Positions 8,778 to 15,532 are shown, numbered from the stretch's first letter. The stretch is 21,257 nt of DNA from Bacteroidales bacterium UBA4621 (GCA_002387325.1 DGIN01000004.1:1-21257), one strand, 5' to 3'. Translations and numbers: made by a program. Notes: a model not told the origin generated them from the letters alone.

Positions 8778-8808
8778 TTTAAGAAAAATCCTTTATCAAA
8801 TACGTGTA

Positions 8809-8840
8809 CAAAGGTACGTAAAAAAAATGTAATTTGCAAA
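8809..8840 (-). promoter_or_regulatory. fabD(-lon) promoter
   Basis: On the minus strand, -33 TTTG (8840-8837) and -7 TACCTTTG (8816-8809) are separated by exactly 20 bp. Transcription should start near 8802, about 25 nt before the fabD ATG. Confidence 0.85.
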
Positions 8841-8887
8841 TGCGCAATCACAATCCTTCGAAAAAACCATAGCATCCTATCAAGAAC

Positions 8888-8926
8888 AACCCGTTAACAA
8901 CCCGTTAATAACCCGTTAATAACCCG
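8888..8926. repeat. 11-bp tandem repeat (AACCCGTTAAT), about 3.5 units
   Basis: Units at 8888-8898, 8899-8909 and 8910-8920 (the first ends AAC, the others AAT), then a partial fourth AACCCG to 8926. It lies about 50 bp upstream of the fabD -33 element. The sequence is unrelated to the 11-bp arrays at 65-108 and 14585-14617, but the period is the same. Confidence 0.9.
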
Positions 8927-9221
8927 ATGTGGTTATACGGAGATTATATGATTGTGTGTTGTTATGGATTGGATTAGGTTAGTTATTTTGGATGGACTTT
9001 ACTTTTTTGGGGTGTTTTTTCGGGGGGATTATTTTGGGGCAACCTACCCTATTTCCTCAATCTTTTCTCTATTGGAACGGTATTTGTACAGCAAAATACA
9101 TCAATACACACTACATAGCAACCGTCAAAATAGTAAAGGAACAATGAAAAAAACAGTACAATAGTCCTCAAAAACAGCATCCAAGTGCCGGTCAAAAGAC
9201 ATCATAAAACGTATCTGCAGT

Positions 9222-9352
9222 TCGGCAAAGCCGATGACGATGCGGGACGATAAGGAGTTCTATAACGACGCGGGACGCGTCGTCTCCATAAACACAGTAT
9301 CGTCATACGGTTTGTGGCAAACCGACCGGGGTCGTGGGCGTCCGCGTCCCCG
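9222..9352. other. GC-rich hairpin cluster in a gene-free region
   Basis: Three perfect hairpins, each with a 3-nt loop, lie within about 100 bp: TCGGC-AAA-GCCGA (9222-9234), ACGACGCG-GGA-CGCGTCGT (9265-9283) and CGGTTTG-TGG-CAAACCG (9308-9324). A fourth imperfect hairpin is closed by CGGGG (9327-9331) and CCCCG (9348-9352). ATGACGAT (9234-9241) is the exact reverse complement of ATCGTCAT (9299-9306), so it can close a stem around the second hairpin. The block is clearly richer in GC than its flanks. It could be a structured RNA, a leader for the gene at 9478, or one copy of a dispersed REP/MITE-like element. No TAnnTTTG promoter was found just upstream. The rest of 8927-9477 shows no convincing gene. 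Confidence 0.5.
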
Positions 9353-9477
9353 AATAATGCACTATTTTGATACGGTTGCGTTGATATGCACTATTGTGCA
9401 AATACATCCCAATGCACAAAGATACTGATATACAAATACACGGATACATAGATATTAACCCACACTCCCGCCAAATT

Positions 9478-10368
9478 ATGTTTCTCTTTTTTTCCAAGCG
9501 TTTTTTGTCTGCTTTTTCAACCGTTCTGTTTTCTGTTTCCGTCTCCGCACAACTTCTCTATGAGATAAGCGGCAATGGCGTAGAAGGCAAGTCCTATATT
9601 CTCGCAACCAACCGATTGGTTGATATGGCTTTTATAGACACTATTCCCAATGCATTTGCCTGTTTTGGCAAATGCAACAAGGTTGTTACGGAATTTGCGA
9701 TGCAGGACTATGAAGCCATAGCAGTTCTTCGCCAAGCCGCCGTCCTGCCCGATTCCGTTCGGTTGAGCAACTTTTATTCAGAAGAAGATTATCAACAGAT
9801 AGACAACGCTTTGCGGCTCAACATAGGTATGGGATTAGACCAACTATGCCGTATGAAACCGTCGTACCTCACGGAGATGTTCCGCACCGAACTGCTGAAA
9901 CAATGGCTTCATTACGATGAACAACGCTCTATGGAAACATTTTTTGAGGCAGTAGCGCAAGAAAAAGGTATGCCGGTTTACGGACTGGATGATGCCGGCG
10001 AGACGATGTATATGCTCTTTGACCGCGAGCCGTTTCACTGGCAGTGTGAGGAGTTGAAGAAAGTGACAGAATATCCCGAGCGGGAAATGAAGCAAGAACG
10101 CACTTTGCGTGATATGTATCTTATGGGACGGTTAAGCGATATGGCTTTTCAGGTGGAAAGTCCGGACAACAATACAAGTATATCTTTTTCCGACTATAAA
10201 GTATATGCCCAGCGCAATGTACAATGGTGCAAACGTTTAGCCCCCTATCTTCACGCCGGCGGCTGTTTTATCACCCTCAACGCCATTTATCTCGGCGGAG
10301 ACAAAGGTCTTCTCGCCGTTCTCCGCGAAGCGGGTTATCGCGTCCGCCCTGTCAATCGGCGGAAATAA
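9478..10368 (+). CDS. TraB/GumN-family protein with degenerate GX2H motifs
   Basis: A 296-aa exported protein. I start it at ATG 9478 rather than at the longer in-frame start 9394, because a typical signal peptide begins there (FSKRF, then the hydrophobic LSAFSTVLFSVSVSA). Family features are LLYEISGNG followed by GKSYI (about 26-41), VVTEFA and the C-terminal GGDKGLLAVLREAGYRVRPV. TraB/GumN/TIKI proteins are putative metalloproteases defined by two GX2H motifs. The first position reads ATNR (43-46) and the second NAIY (268-271), so both glycines and both histidines are replaced. This suggests a non-catalytic family member with an unknown role, probably periplasmic or surface-exposed. It converges on the XRE gene with adjacent stop codons. 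I saw no strong promoter; the hairpin cluster lies 125 bp upstream. Confidence 0.75.
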   Translation: MFLFFSKRFLSAFSTVLFSVSVSAQLLYEISGNGVEGKSYILATNRLVDMAFIDTIPNAFACFGKCNKVVTEFAMQDYEAIAVLRQAAVLPDSVRLSNFYSEEDYQQIDNALRLNIGMGLDQLCRMKPSYLTEMFRTELLKQWLHYDEQRSMETFFEAVAQEKGMPVYGLDDAGETMYMLFDREPFHWQCEELKKVTEYPEREMKQERTLRDMYLMGRLSDMAFQVESPDNNTSISFSDYKVYAQRNVQWCKRLAPYLHAGGCFITLNAIYLGGDKGLLAVLREAGYRVRPVNRRK

Positions 10369-10839
10369 TTAGTGGCAGAAATTTTCATAGGTGCCATCGG
10401 AATAGAAGATGACAATCTTTTCTATTTGTTTAGCAGGTTGAGTGAATTCCGCAGCAGCCTGTTTCTGCGGAATTTGCGGAGATTCTTTGCTTTTGGATGG
10501 TACAGAATTATTCGCTGCGCCAACCGTCTGCGGTGTATTTTCTGTAGATTCCGCAGGCAACACCATTGGCGGTTCCACCGGTAGTTCGTCAAACAAAGTA
10601 CGTGTTGACTGTTCACCAACAGGACGGTACATACTACCGGAATCCAAAATCATCCAATCTGAACTAACGGTACGGAAACGGTGCAGTACTTTTTGCAATA
10701 CTTCCAAACTGGGTTTGTTACGCCCATTCACTATATTGGAGATAGTACCAGCCTGTATCCCGACCTCTGTGGCAAACTGCTTGGCGGTCATTCCCTCCGT
10801 CTCCATCAGTTTCATTAACCGTTCACGCTCTGTACTCAT
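10369..10839 (-). CDS. XRE-family helix-turn-helix transcriptional regulator
   Basis: A 156-aa DNA-binding protein. The N-terminal XRE/Cro-type HTH is at about residues 5-60 (MTAKQFATEVGIQAGTISNIVNGRNKPSLEVLQKVL). A long polar Pro/Ser/Gln-rich linker follows (about 70-138), then a short conserved-looking tail KIVIFYSDGTYENF. Such a tail occurs, as I recall, in many Bacteroidales XRE proteins; its role is unknown to me. It has its own promoter with a leader of about 140 nt, and an array of ACACAAAT sites overlaps and extends upstream of the -33 element, which would fit autoregulation, although this is inferred. The stop codon directly abuts the stop of the convergent TraB-like gene. There is no toxin-like or phage gene beside it, so an antitoxin or prophage-repressor role is not supported. 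Confidence 0.9.
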   Translation of the reverse strand: MSTERERLMKLMETEGMTAKQFATEVGIQAGTISNIVNGRNKPSLEVLQKVLHRFRTVSSDWMILDSGSMYRPVGEQSTRTLFDELPVEPPMVLPAESTENTPQTVGAANNSVPSKSKESPQIPQKQAAAEFTQPAKQIEKIVIFYSDGTYENFCH

Positions 10840-10988
10840 ATTTTTATGACAATCTCATTTTAGTAAAATTTCCGACCGATATTTGCAAATATCCAATTCT
10901 CATCCAACGACAGGAGAAACGTATATTTTGTTGCTTACTTTATACCTAAGGGATATTCTCTATATTTTAAGTTCACAAAATCATGCTG

Positions 10989-11020
10989 CAAAGATACGAA
11001 AACTTTTTCACATACACAAA
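10989..11020 (-). promoter_or_regulatory. Promoter of the XRE regulator
   Basis: Minus-strand -33 TTTG (11020-11017) and -7 TATCTTTG (10996-10989) with an exact 20-bp spacer. Transcription should start near 10982, leaving a leader of about 140 nt. Confidence 0.8.
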
Positions 11021-11098
11021 TCAACAATGTTTGTGTAAATTCACAAATATACCGTATTAAGTATACACAAATGCAAATCCGACAATCATTACACAAAT
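11014..11098. promoter_or_regulatory. Array of ACACAAAT sites, candidate operator
   Basis: ACACAAAT or a one-base variant occurs at 11014-11021, 11041-11048 (TCACAAAT), 11065-11072 and 11091-11098, starting 24-27 bp apart. An inverted copy at 11030-11036 forms TTTGTG-N6-CACAAA (11030-11047) with the second site. The first site covers the -33 element of the XRE promoter, as expected for a repressor operator. Confidence 0.5.
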
Positions 11099-11186
11099 GT
11101 AAAATGTACACTATAGTACCCGAATAATTGTATAACCACTACATAATGTAAAATACTTAATATGTTGATAATTAGTTGTATTAGCA

Positions 11187-11366
11187 ACGACAACGATGTC
11201 TATTGTGGCGATATGCGCTTGTAGTCTTATGTGTGTATAATCAAAGCAAAGCGATACTTTATATAAACTCTATATTTATTGATATATAGGCAATTACAAA
11301 TAATACACGTATATATTTAATGCATTAACAAGTGAATACTGTTGTTCCACGACAGCGATGTCTGTG
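11187..11366. repeat. Duplicated dyad GACARCGATGTC, two copies 162 bp apart
   Basis: Copies at 11187-11205 and 11349-11366 share ACGACARCGATGTCTRT. Each is an inverted repeat, GACA-4 nt-TGTC. An outer pairing also differs in a matched way: CAA with TTG in copy 1, CAC with GTG in copy 2. They lie in the 743-bp AT-rich gene-free stretch between the XRE and DUF4250 genes; apart from the promoters and sites listed, I see no gene there. Confidence 0.55.
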
Positions 11367-11528
11367 TATTTGTAATGAGTTTGCAGATGTGATGTTTTTT
11401 GAAAATGTACATTGTAGAATATTGCGCGATTTGTGAATTATACTGCTTGTAAGCTTGTGAAATACACAATTATTTTGTTTGTTTTGTAATTCACTTTTCT
11501 AAAATAGATATTGCTACATTTGTTTTGA

Positions 11529-11560
11529 TTTGCAAGTATTGGGAAAATGTTGTAATTTTG
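11529..11560 (+). promoter_or_regulatory. DUF4250 gene promoter
   Basis: -33 TTTG (11529-11532) and -7 TAATTTTG (11553-11560) with a 20-bp spacer. The predicted start near 11567 leaves a leader of about 17 nt before ATG 11584. Confidence 0.85.
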
Positions 11561-11583
11561 CCGCTGCTCAAAAAAATACAAGT

Positions 11584-11760
11584 ATGGAACTACCTAACGA
11601 CCCGATGATGCTGTTGAGCGTCATCAATATGAAACTGCGGGATGCGTACCCCAGTCTTGATGCTTTGTGTGAAGATATGGATATTGACAAAGCGGAATTA
11701 GTCGGGAAATTGGCACAAGCAGGGTTTGAGTACAACCCGGACGCAAATAAATTCTGGTGA
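11584..11760 (+). CDS. DUF4250 domain-containing small protein
   Basis: A 58-aa protein matching the DUF4250 pattern: an N-terminal LPNDPMMLLSVINMKLRD, the central YPSLDALCEDMDID and the C-terminal GFEYNPDANKFW. The function of the family is unknown to me. I start it at ATG 11584; an in-frame upstream start at 11530 lies inside the promoter (between the -33 and -7 elements) and adds 18 residues without family resemblance. The gene has a clear promoter of its own. It may be co-transcribed with the small ORF 85 bp downstream. It is cytoplasmic by absence of any signal sequence. Confidence 0.88.
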   Translation: MELPNDPMMLLSVINMKLRDAYPSLDALCEDMDIDKAELVGKLAQAGFEYNPDANKFW

Positions 11761-11773
11761 TGTGATAAACAGA

Positions 11774-11800
11774 TATTCTATGCCGAAAACGGCAAGAATA
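11774..11800 (+). other. Hairpin after the DUF4250 gene
   Basis: TATTCT-A-TGCCG (11774-11785), an AAAA loop and CGGCA-AGAATA (11790-11800) form an 11-bp stem with one bulged A. It begins 13 nt after the stop codon. An A-run rather than a T-run follows, so it is an RNA 3' hairpin or processing site rather than a standard terminator. Confidence 0.5.
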
Positions 11801-11844
11801 GAAAAAATTATAGAATAGAGAAATAACGGATAGAATAGAAAAGT

Positions 11845-11958
11845 ATGACTTACGAGGAATATATAGAACAAGAGCAGAGGAGGTTAGAAGAGGAGCAAAG
11901 CGATGACTGCTGTTTTATAGAATATCAACCGGAAGGGCAATTTGTCAGAGGACATTGA
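11845..11958 (+). CDS. Possible 37-aa acidic small protein
   Basis: ATG 11845 opens a 37-codon ORF rich in Glu and Gln (MTYEEYIEQEQRRLEEEQ, then DDCCFIEYQPEGQFVRGH). The amphipathic, highly charged N-terminus would form a helix. It is preceded by an A-rich purine stretch typical of Bacteroidota start regions, and by no separate promoter. The family is not recognised. It could be a real DUF4250-operon small protein or chance; the low-complexity repeats of ATAGAATAGA just upstream argue for caution. Confidence 0.35.
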   Translation: MTYEEYIEQEQRRLEEEQSDDCCFIEYQPEGQFVRGH

Positions 11959-11970
11959 TTGCATTTGCGC

Positions 11971-11992
11971 AATTACAATTACAATTACAATT
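11971..11992. repeat. AATTAC microsatellite
   Basis: Three perfect 6-bp units of AATTAC (11971-11988) followed by AATT. It lies in the 134-bp gap between the small ORF and the end of the phosphopantetheinyl transferase gene. No other feature is visible there. Confidence 0.8.
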
Positions 11993-12092
11993 CCATTTTG
12001 CTTAGGTGGCTAACCGGTGATTGCGCCGTGTGGCAGGACAGGATGATTGCAGTGGTGTTTTGTATTATGATTGTACGGTTAAAGTTGTTTTG

Positions 12093-12665
12093 CTACTGCG
12101 CAGTTGCGATTGTATATATATAGCGGTGAGTCTCTATGGTTTGCAAGTGCGGCAGCATTTCCGTGTTTAAGACTTGTTGCAGGTCGCCATTGATGCCTGT
12201 TCCACGCAGTTTAACAACGGCTTCTTTTTGCGTCCAAAGATGCGTAAAAGCAATGTTAGGGTTTTGCGCAGCAGCAATATACGCCCTTTCTTGTGTGTTC
12301 ATAGTTCGTTTAATCAAAGCCTCATTGGCAGAACGGATACTCTCAATATCCACCCCTATCGGTTTTCGGTCGATACCTACAATAATTCCTTCTTTACAAT
12401 GTGAGATAGAGAACTCACATCCGTTTTTTATAAACGGTTTTCCATAGGTGTTATATTCAAAACAAGGAAGTTCGTCCGGGGACAAGAGACTGTGCTTGCG
12501 GAGCAAATCCACCAGCAAACAAAAAGACTTCAAGCAGGTATACTGCCCGAATATGTGTGTGTAACGCAAAGCCTGTTCTCTTCGCTGCGTACTGACCATA
12601 GGCAACAATAGTGCGACCTCTTCCGAGGTGCACTGCGTCATATTGTCAAACAACAGGCAATCCAT
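12093..12665 (-). CDS. 4'-phosphopantetheinyl transferase superfamily protein
   Basis: Transfers the phosphopantetheine arm of CoA to a serine of a carrier protein, turning apo-ACP into holo-ACP. The 190-aa protein has the family motifs: KPFI (76-79), FSISHC (85-90), the Mg-binding GVDIE with Asp106 and Glu108, and the WTQKEAVVK signature (144-152). It is closer in form to the Sfp/AcpT group than to the roughly 120-aa AcpS. No acyl-carrier or polyketide gene is adjacent, so its carrier partner cannot be read from context. The transporter gene lies 59 bp upstream with a strong hairpin between, and no promoter of TAnnTTTG type was seen in the gap; it probably depends on transporter read-through. 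Confidence 0.9.
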   Translation of the reverse strand: MDCLLFDNMTQCTSEEVALLLPMVSTQRREQALRYTHIFGQYTCLKSFCLLVDLLRKHSLLSPDELPCFEYNTYGKPFIKNGCEFSISHCKEGIIVGIDRKPIGVDIESIRSANEALIKRTMNTQERAYIAAAQNPNIAFTHLWTQKEAVVKLRGTGINGDLQQVLNTEMLPHLQTIETHRYIYTIATAQ

Positions 12666-12677
12666 ACGTTTTATATC

Positions 12678-12718
12678 ACAACCGCCTGCACAACAACAAT
12701 ATCAGTGCAGGCGGTTGT
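12678..12718. terminator. 14-bp perfect hairpin between the transporter and PPTase genes
   Basis: ACAACCGCCTGCAC (12678-12691) and GTGCAGGCGGTTGT (12705-12718) pair exactly around a 13-nt loop. On the minus strand, the direction of both flanking genes, it follows the transporter stop but is trailed by GATATAAAA rather than T. On the plus strand it is trailed by TTTATTTTT. It may be a partial terminator or a processing hairpin that lowers PPTase expression, or a block to antisense transcription. Confidence 0.6.
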
Positions 12719-12724
12719 TTATTT

Positions 12725-14386
12725 TTACAAGAAGAACAATATCATCATCTGTCCAGTCAGAACACGCAAGAACATTGTAAGCGGATAGACAGTAGAGTAC
12801 GCCACAGCGGCACGGTCGTTGGACGAGGAGTGCGATGTGGCGTAAGCCAATGCCGGTGGGTCGGTTGTACTGCCGGCGATAAGTCCCATCAGTGTGAAAT
12901 AGTCCAATTTGAGCCATAATCGCCCGACAATCCCCACCAACAGCAATGGTAGCATCGTGATAATGACACCATAACCAATCCATACATATCCTCCGGATAA
13001 CAATGTAGGAATAAACGATTTACCGGCACCAAAACCAACAGCGGCAAGAAACATAGCAATGCCGACCTCACGAATCATCAGATTGGCACTACTGGTGGTA
13101 TAAGTTACCACGTGCAATTTTGGACCGAAATATCCAATCAGTATCGCCACAATCAACGAGCCTCCCGCAATACCGAGTTTGAACGGCTGCGACAAACCGG
13201 GAAAAGCAATCGGCAGCGACCCCAACGCCACTCCCAACACAATTCCAAAGAAAATAGATGCCAAATTAGGCAAATCCAAACGTTTTGCAGAATTTCCAAA
13301 CACTTTCGCCACCTTTTCCACCTCATTGTCTTCTCCGACGACAGTCAGCCGATCGCCCAATTGGAGTCGTAAATCATGTGTAGCGAGCAGTTCGATACCG
13401 GCACGGCGAATACGGGTGATGGTGATATGGTATGCCGCCCGCACGTTCAGTTCGCCAATGCGCTTGCCATTCAGTTCTGTTTTTGTAACCACGATATGTC
13501 GCGAGACAAGGTGTGCATCTTTTATTTTCTCCTCCGAGATAGTGGTCTGCTCTCCCAACAACAATATACTCTTTTCGTGCGAGCGGTCGACCACAATGCG
13601 TACTTTGTCCCCTTGGTGGAGCAACGTATCGGCATCCGGCATCTCGTCATGCCCGTCAGGATGGACGAGACGCGACACCACAAAATTCACATTACACAGT
13701 GTACTCAATTCTTTTACGGCGATGCCGTCCACCTGCGGGTTGGTAAGGAGCATATCCAGATGTTCGATTTCTTCCTGCACTCCTTTCTCGTCTTCCACCC
13801 TTTTTTCCTCTTTGTCTATTTTGATATTGAAGAACAGGCGGATTAACATCATGGAAACCAATATGCCGACCACGCCCAACGGATAAGCCATAGCATATCC
13901 TGTGGCTATGTCCGGATTGGATATACCTCGCAAATCAGAGTATGCCTGCTGCGCCGCACCCAATCCCGGCGTGTTGGTTACCGCTCCGAACAGCACCCCC
14001 GTCATAGTGGCAATATCCACCCCCGACAGCAAATGGATGACAAATGCCGTTACACACCCTAATAGCACGATAGCCGTGGCCAAGAGATTGAGCGACAAGC
14101 CACCCTTGCCAAAGGACGAGAAAAAACCGGGACCGACCTGCAATCCAATAGAATAGACAAACAGTATCAGTCCGAAATCTTTCGCAAACGACTCCACCTG
14201 CGGGTCGAGACGCATACCAAAATGGGAACATGCGATACCGCAAAACAGAATCCACGTAACGCCCAATGTAACCCCTTTGAACTTCAGTTTGTTCCCCAAG
14301 AACACACCGCATGCGATAGCGAGTGCCAGCACGAAGATAGAGTGTGCGATACCCGTACCAAAAAACAGACTACAAAACCAATTCAT
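12725..14386 (-). CDS. YidE/YbjL/AspT-family putative transporter with two RCK_C (TrkA-C) domains
   Basis: A 553-aa inner-membrane protein of the aspartate:alanine exchanger (AAE) family. About five to six membrane segments (8-185), two cytoplasmic TrkA-C/RCK_C domains (about 210-280 and 290-362), then about five segments (375-553). The two membrane halves are internal repeats: GAVTNTPGLGAAQQAYSDL (134-152) matches GSTTDPPALAYATSHSSSN (505-523). RCK_C domains usually bind a small ligand that gates transport. The substrate is not readable from sequence; AspT exchanges aspartate for alanine, while the E. coli YidE and YbjL substrates are not settled. It has its own strong promoter and is first of a probable unit with the PPTase. 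Confidence 0.9.
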   Translation of the reverse strand: MNWFCSLFFGTGIAHSIFVLALAIACGVFLGNKLKFKGVTLGVTWILFCGIACSHFGMRLDPQVESFAKDFGLILFVYSIGLQVGPGFFSSFGKGGLSLNLLATAIVLLGCVTAFVIHLLSGVDIATMTGVLFGAVTNTPGLGAAQQAYSDLRGISNPDIATGYAMAYPLGVVGILVSMMLIRLFFNIKIDKEEKRVEDEKGVQEEIEHLDMLLTNPQVDGIAVKELSTLCNVNFVVSRLVHPDGHDEMPDADTLLHQGDKVRIVVDRSHEKSILLLGEQTTISEEKIKDAHLVSRHIVVTKTELNGKRIGELNVRAAYHITITRIRRAGIELLATHDLRLQLGDRLTVVGEDNEVEKVAKVFGNSAKRLDLPNLASIFFGIVLGVALGSLPIAFPGLSQPFKLGIAGGSLIVAILIGYFGPKLHVVTYTTSSANLMIREVGIAMFLAAVGFGAGKSFIPTLLSGGYVWIGYGVIITMLPLLLVGIVGRLWLKLDYFTLMGLIAGSTTDPPALAYATSHSSSNDRAAVAYSTVYPLTMFLRVLTGQMMILFFL

Positions 14387-14450
14387 ATTTTGTTTAGAAA
14401 TAATGTACCTTCTCAGGCATAGAAAGTCCTATTTTTTCCGAAAATGAGTA

Positions 14451-14482
14451 CAAAGGTACTGCTTTTATTTGATATACACAAA
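14451..14482 (-). promoter_or_regulatory. Promoter of the transporter gene
   Basis: Minus-strand -33 TTTG (14482-14479) and -7 TACCTTTG (14458-14451) with a 20-bp spacer. The predicted start near 14444 gives a leader of about 58 nt. Confidence 0.85.
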
Positions 14483-14584
14483 CGGTCGCAACCAATTGCT
14501 TGTGTAGATATTGGAAAAACAGAACATTTCAAGACAGAATACAGTCGGGAAAAATGCCTTTTTGCAGACAATTACCCTATAACT

Positions 14585-14617
14585 ATCCACCTTATATCCA
14601 CCTTACATCCACCTTAC
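14585..14617. repeat. 11-bp tandem repeat (ATCCACCTTAC), three units
   Basis: Units at 14585-14595 (ending TAT), 14596-14606 and 14607-14617 (both ATCCACCTTAC). The array sits between the start of the transporter gene and the end of cdsA, downstream of cdsA and about 100 bp upstream of the transporter -33 element. The period is the same as in the arrays at 65-108 and 8888-8926. Confidence 0.9.
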
Positions 14618-14659
14618 TTTTCTATACAGATTGCAAGGTCAAATATACGCAGATACGGT

Positions 14660-15517
14660 TCAGGCACCACAGAGGGAAATCAGAACATACAGCAGGAGAC
14701 AGACTGCCGGAGTGGCGAGCAGAATAGAATCAAAACGGTCCAAGACTCCGCCATGTCCGGGCAGGAATTTGCCTGAGTCTTTGACGCCGATAGTGCGTTT
14801 CATCAGACTTTCCATCAGGTCTCCCAATGTACCAAAAACCACGACGACCAAGGCAAACACACAGCCTACCGCATAGACATTCAGCGGATTGAGTCGGTCA
14901 AAGCATCCTGCGTATGCCAGCAATGCCCCGACAGCGATAGCCACCACAGCCCCGCCAATCAGTCCTTCCCATGACTTTCCGGGACTCACGCGCAGGAACA
15001 TCTTGTGGTTTCCGCCTTTGCGCTTTGCCATCAAACTTCCCACGCAGTAGGCTCCGCTGTCGTTCAGCCAAATGAGGATAAATAACGCCAGCAGCAAACG
15101 CGAATCGGCATACATCACAAAACACATCATAGAAAACGGCAAGGCAATCATTACCTGACTAACGAGAAAATGCCCCCAGTTGGCAATCGGGTTTTGCGCT
15201 TTGCGAAACAATTCGGATATGAGCGCAAACAACACCAGAAACAGATACAGCCCTATCAGAATACTGATAATCAAATCGTTGTAATAAGTGGTTATTAAAA
15301 AGCAAAATGCCGCACCGAAAAACATTACGCCTGCCGCAATAGCGGAGACGATGGTCAAAAAACAGTCGGACCGCATCAGGTGGTGATACTCGCACACCGC
15401 CAATACGGTTACCAATCCGAACAAAACAGCAAAAAACACGGGGTGAACCAAGATACTAGCCACCACCAAACCGACATATACGGCACCCGACAGAGTGCGC
15501 TGAACAAAATTAGACAT
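14660..15517 (-). CDS. cdsA: Phosphatidate cytidylyltransferase CdsA
   Basis: An integral membrane enzyme that converts phosphatidic acid and CTP into CDP-diacylglycerol, the precursor of all phospholipid headgroups. The 285-aa protein has about eight hydrophobic segments and the complete CDS signature near the C-terminus (about 237-264: S-x2-KR-x4-KDS-x3-PGHGG-x2-DRFDS). I place the start at ATG 15517 (MSNFVQRTLSGAVY). The frame is open for another 128 codons upstream, but that stretch is antisense to the divergent acidic-protein gene and the shared promoter and has no family resemblance. It is transcribed from the minus half of a mirror-image promoter and leads away from the lipid-acyltransferase operon. 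In many bacteria cdsA is next to uppS or dxr; here it is not. Confidence 0.95.
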   Translation of the reverse strand: MSNFVQRTLSGAVYVGLVVASILVHPVFFAVLFGLVTVLAVCEYHHLMRSDCFLTIVSAIAAGVMFFGAAFCFLITTYYNDLIISILIGLYLFLVLFALISELFRKAQNPIANWGHFLVSQVMIALPFSMMCFVMYADSRLLLALFILIWLNDSGAYCVGSLMAKRKGGNHKMFLRVSPGKSWEGLIGGAVVAIAVGALLAYAGCFDRLNPLNVYAVGCVFALVVVVFGTLGDLMESLMKRTIGVKDSGKFLPGHGGVLDRFDSILLATPAVCLLLYVLISLCGA

Positions 15518-15532
15518 TTTCAAGAAATAATT

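Noticed and set aside
8952..9164. A 70-codon plus-strand ORF
   Set aside because: It begins at a non-ATG codon, has low-complexity hydrophobic content and has no promoter or recognisable motif.
9234..9428. A 64-codon ORF through the hairpin cluster
   Set aside because: Its sequence is dictated by the inverted repeats (Arg/Gly/Pro-rich stretches) and it has no family features.
9394..9477. Longer start for the TraB-like protein
   Set aside because: The 28 extra residues precede a normal signal peptide and have no family resemblance.
10369..10839. Toxin-antitoxin or prophage repressor role for the XRE gene
   Set aside because: No toxin, integrase or phage gene is adjacent; the neighbours are chromosomal genes.
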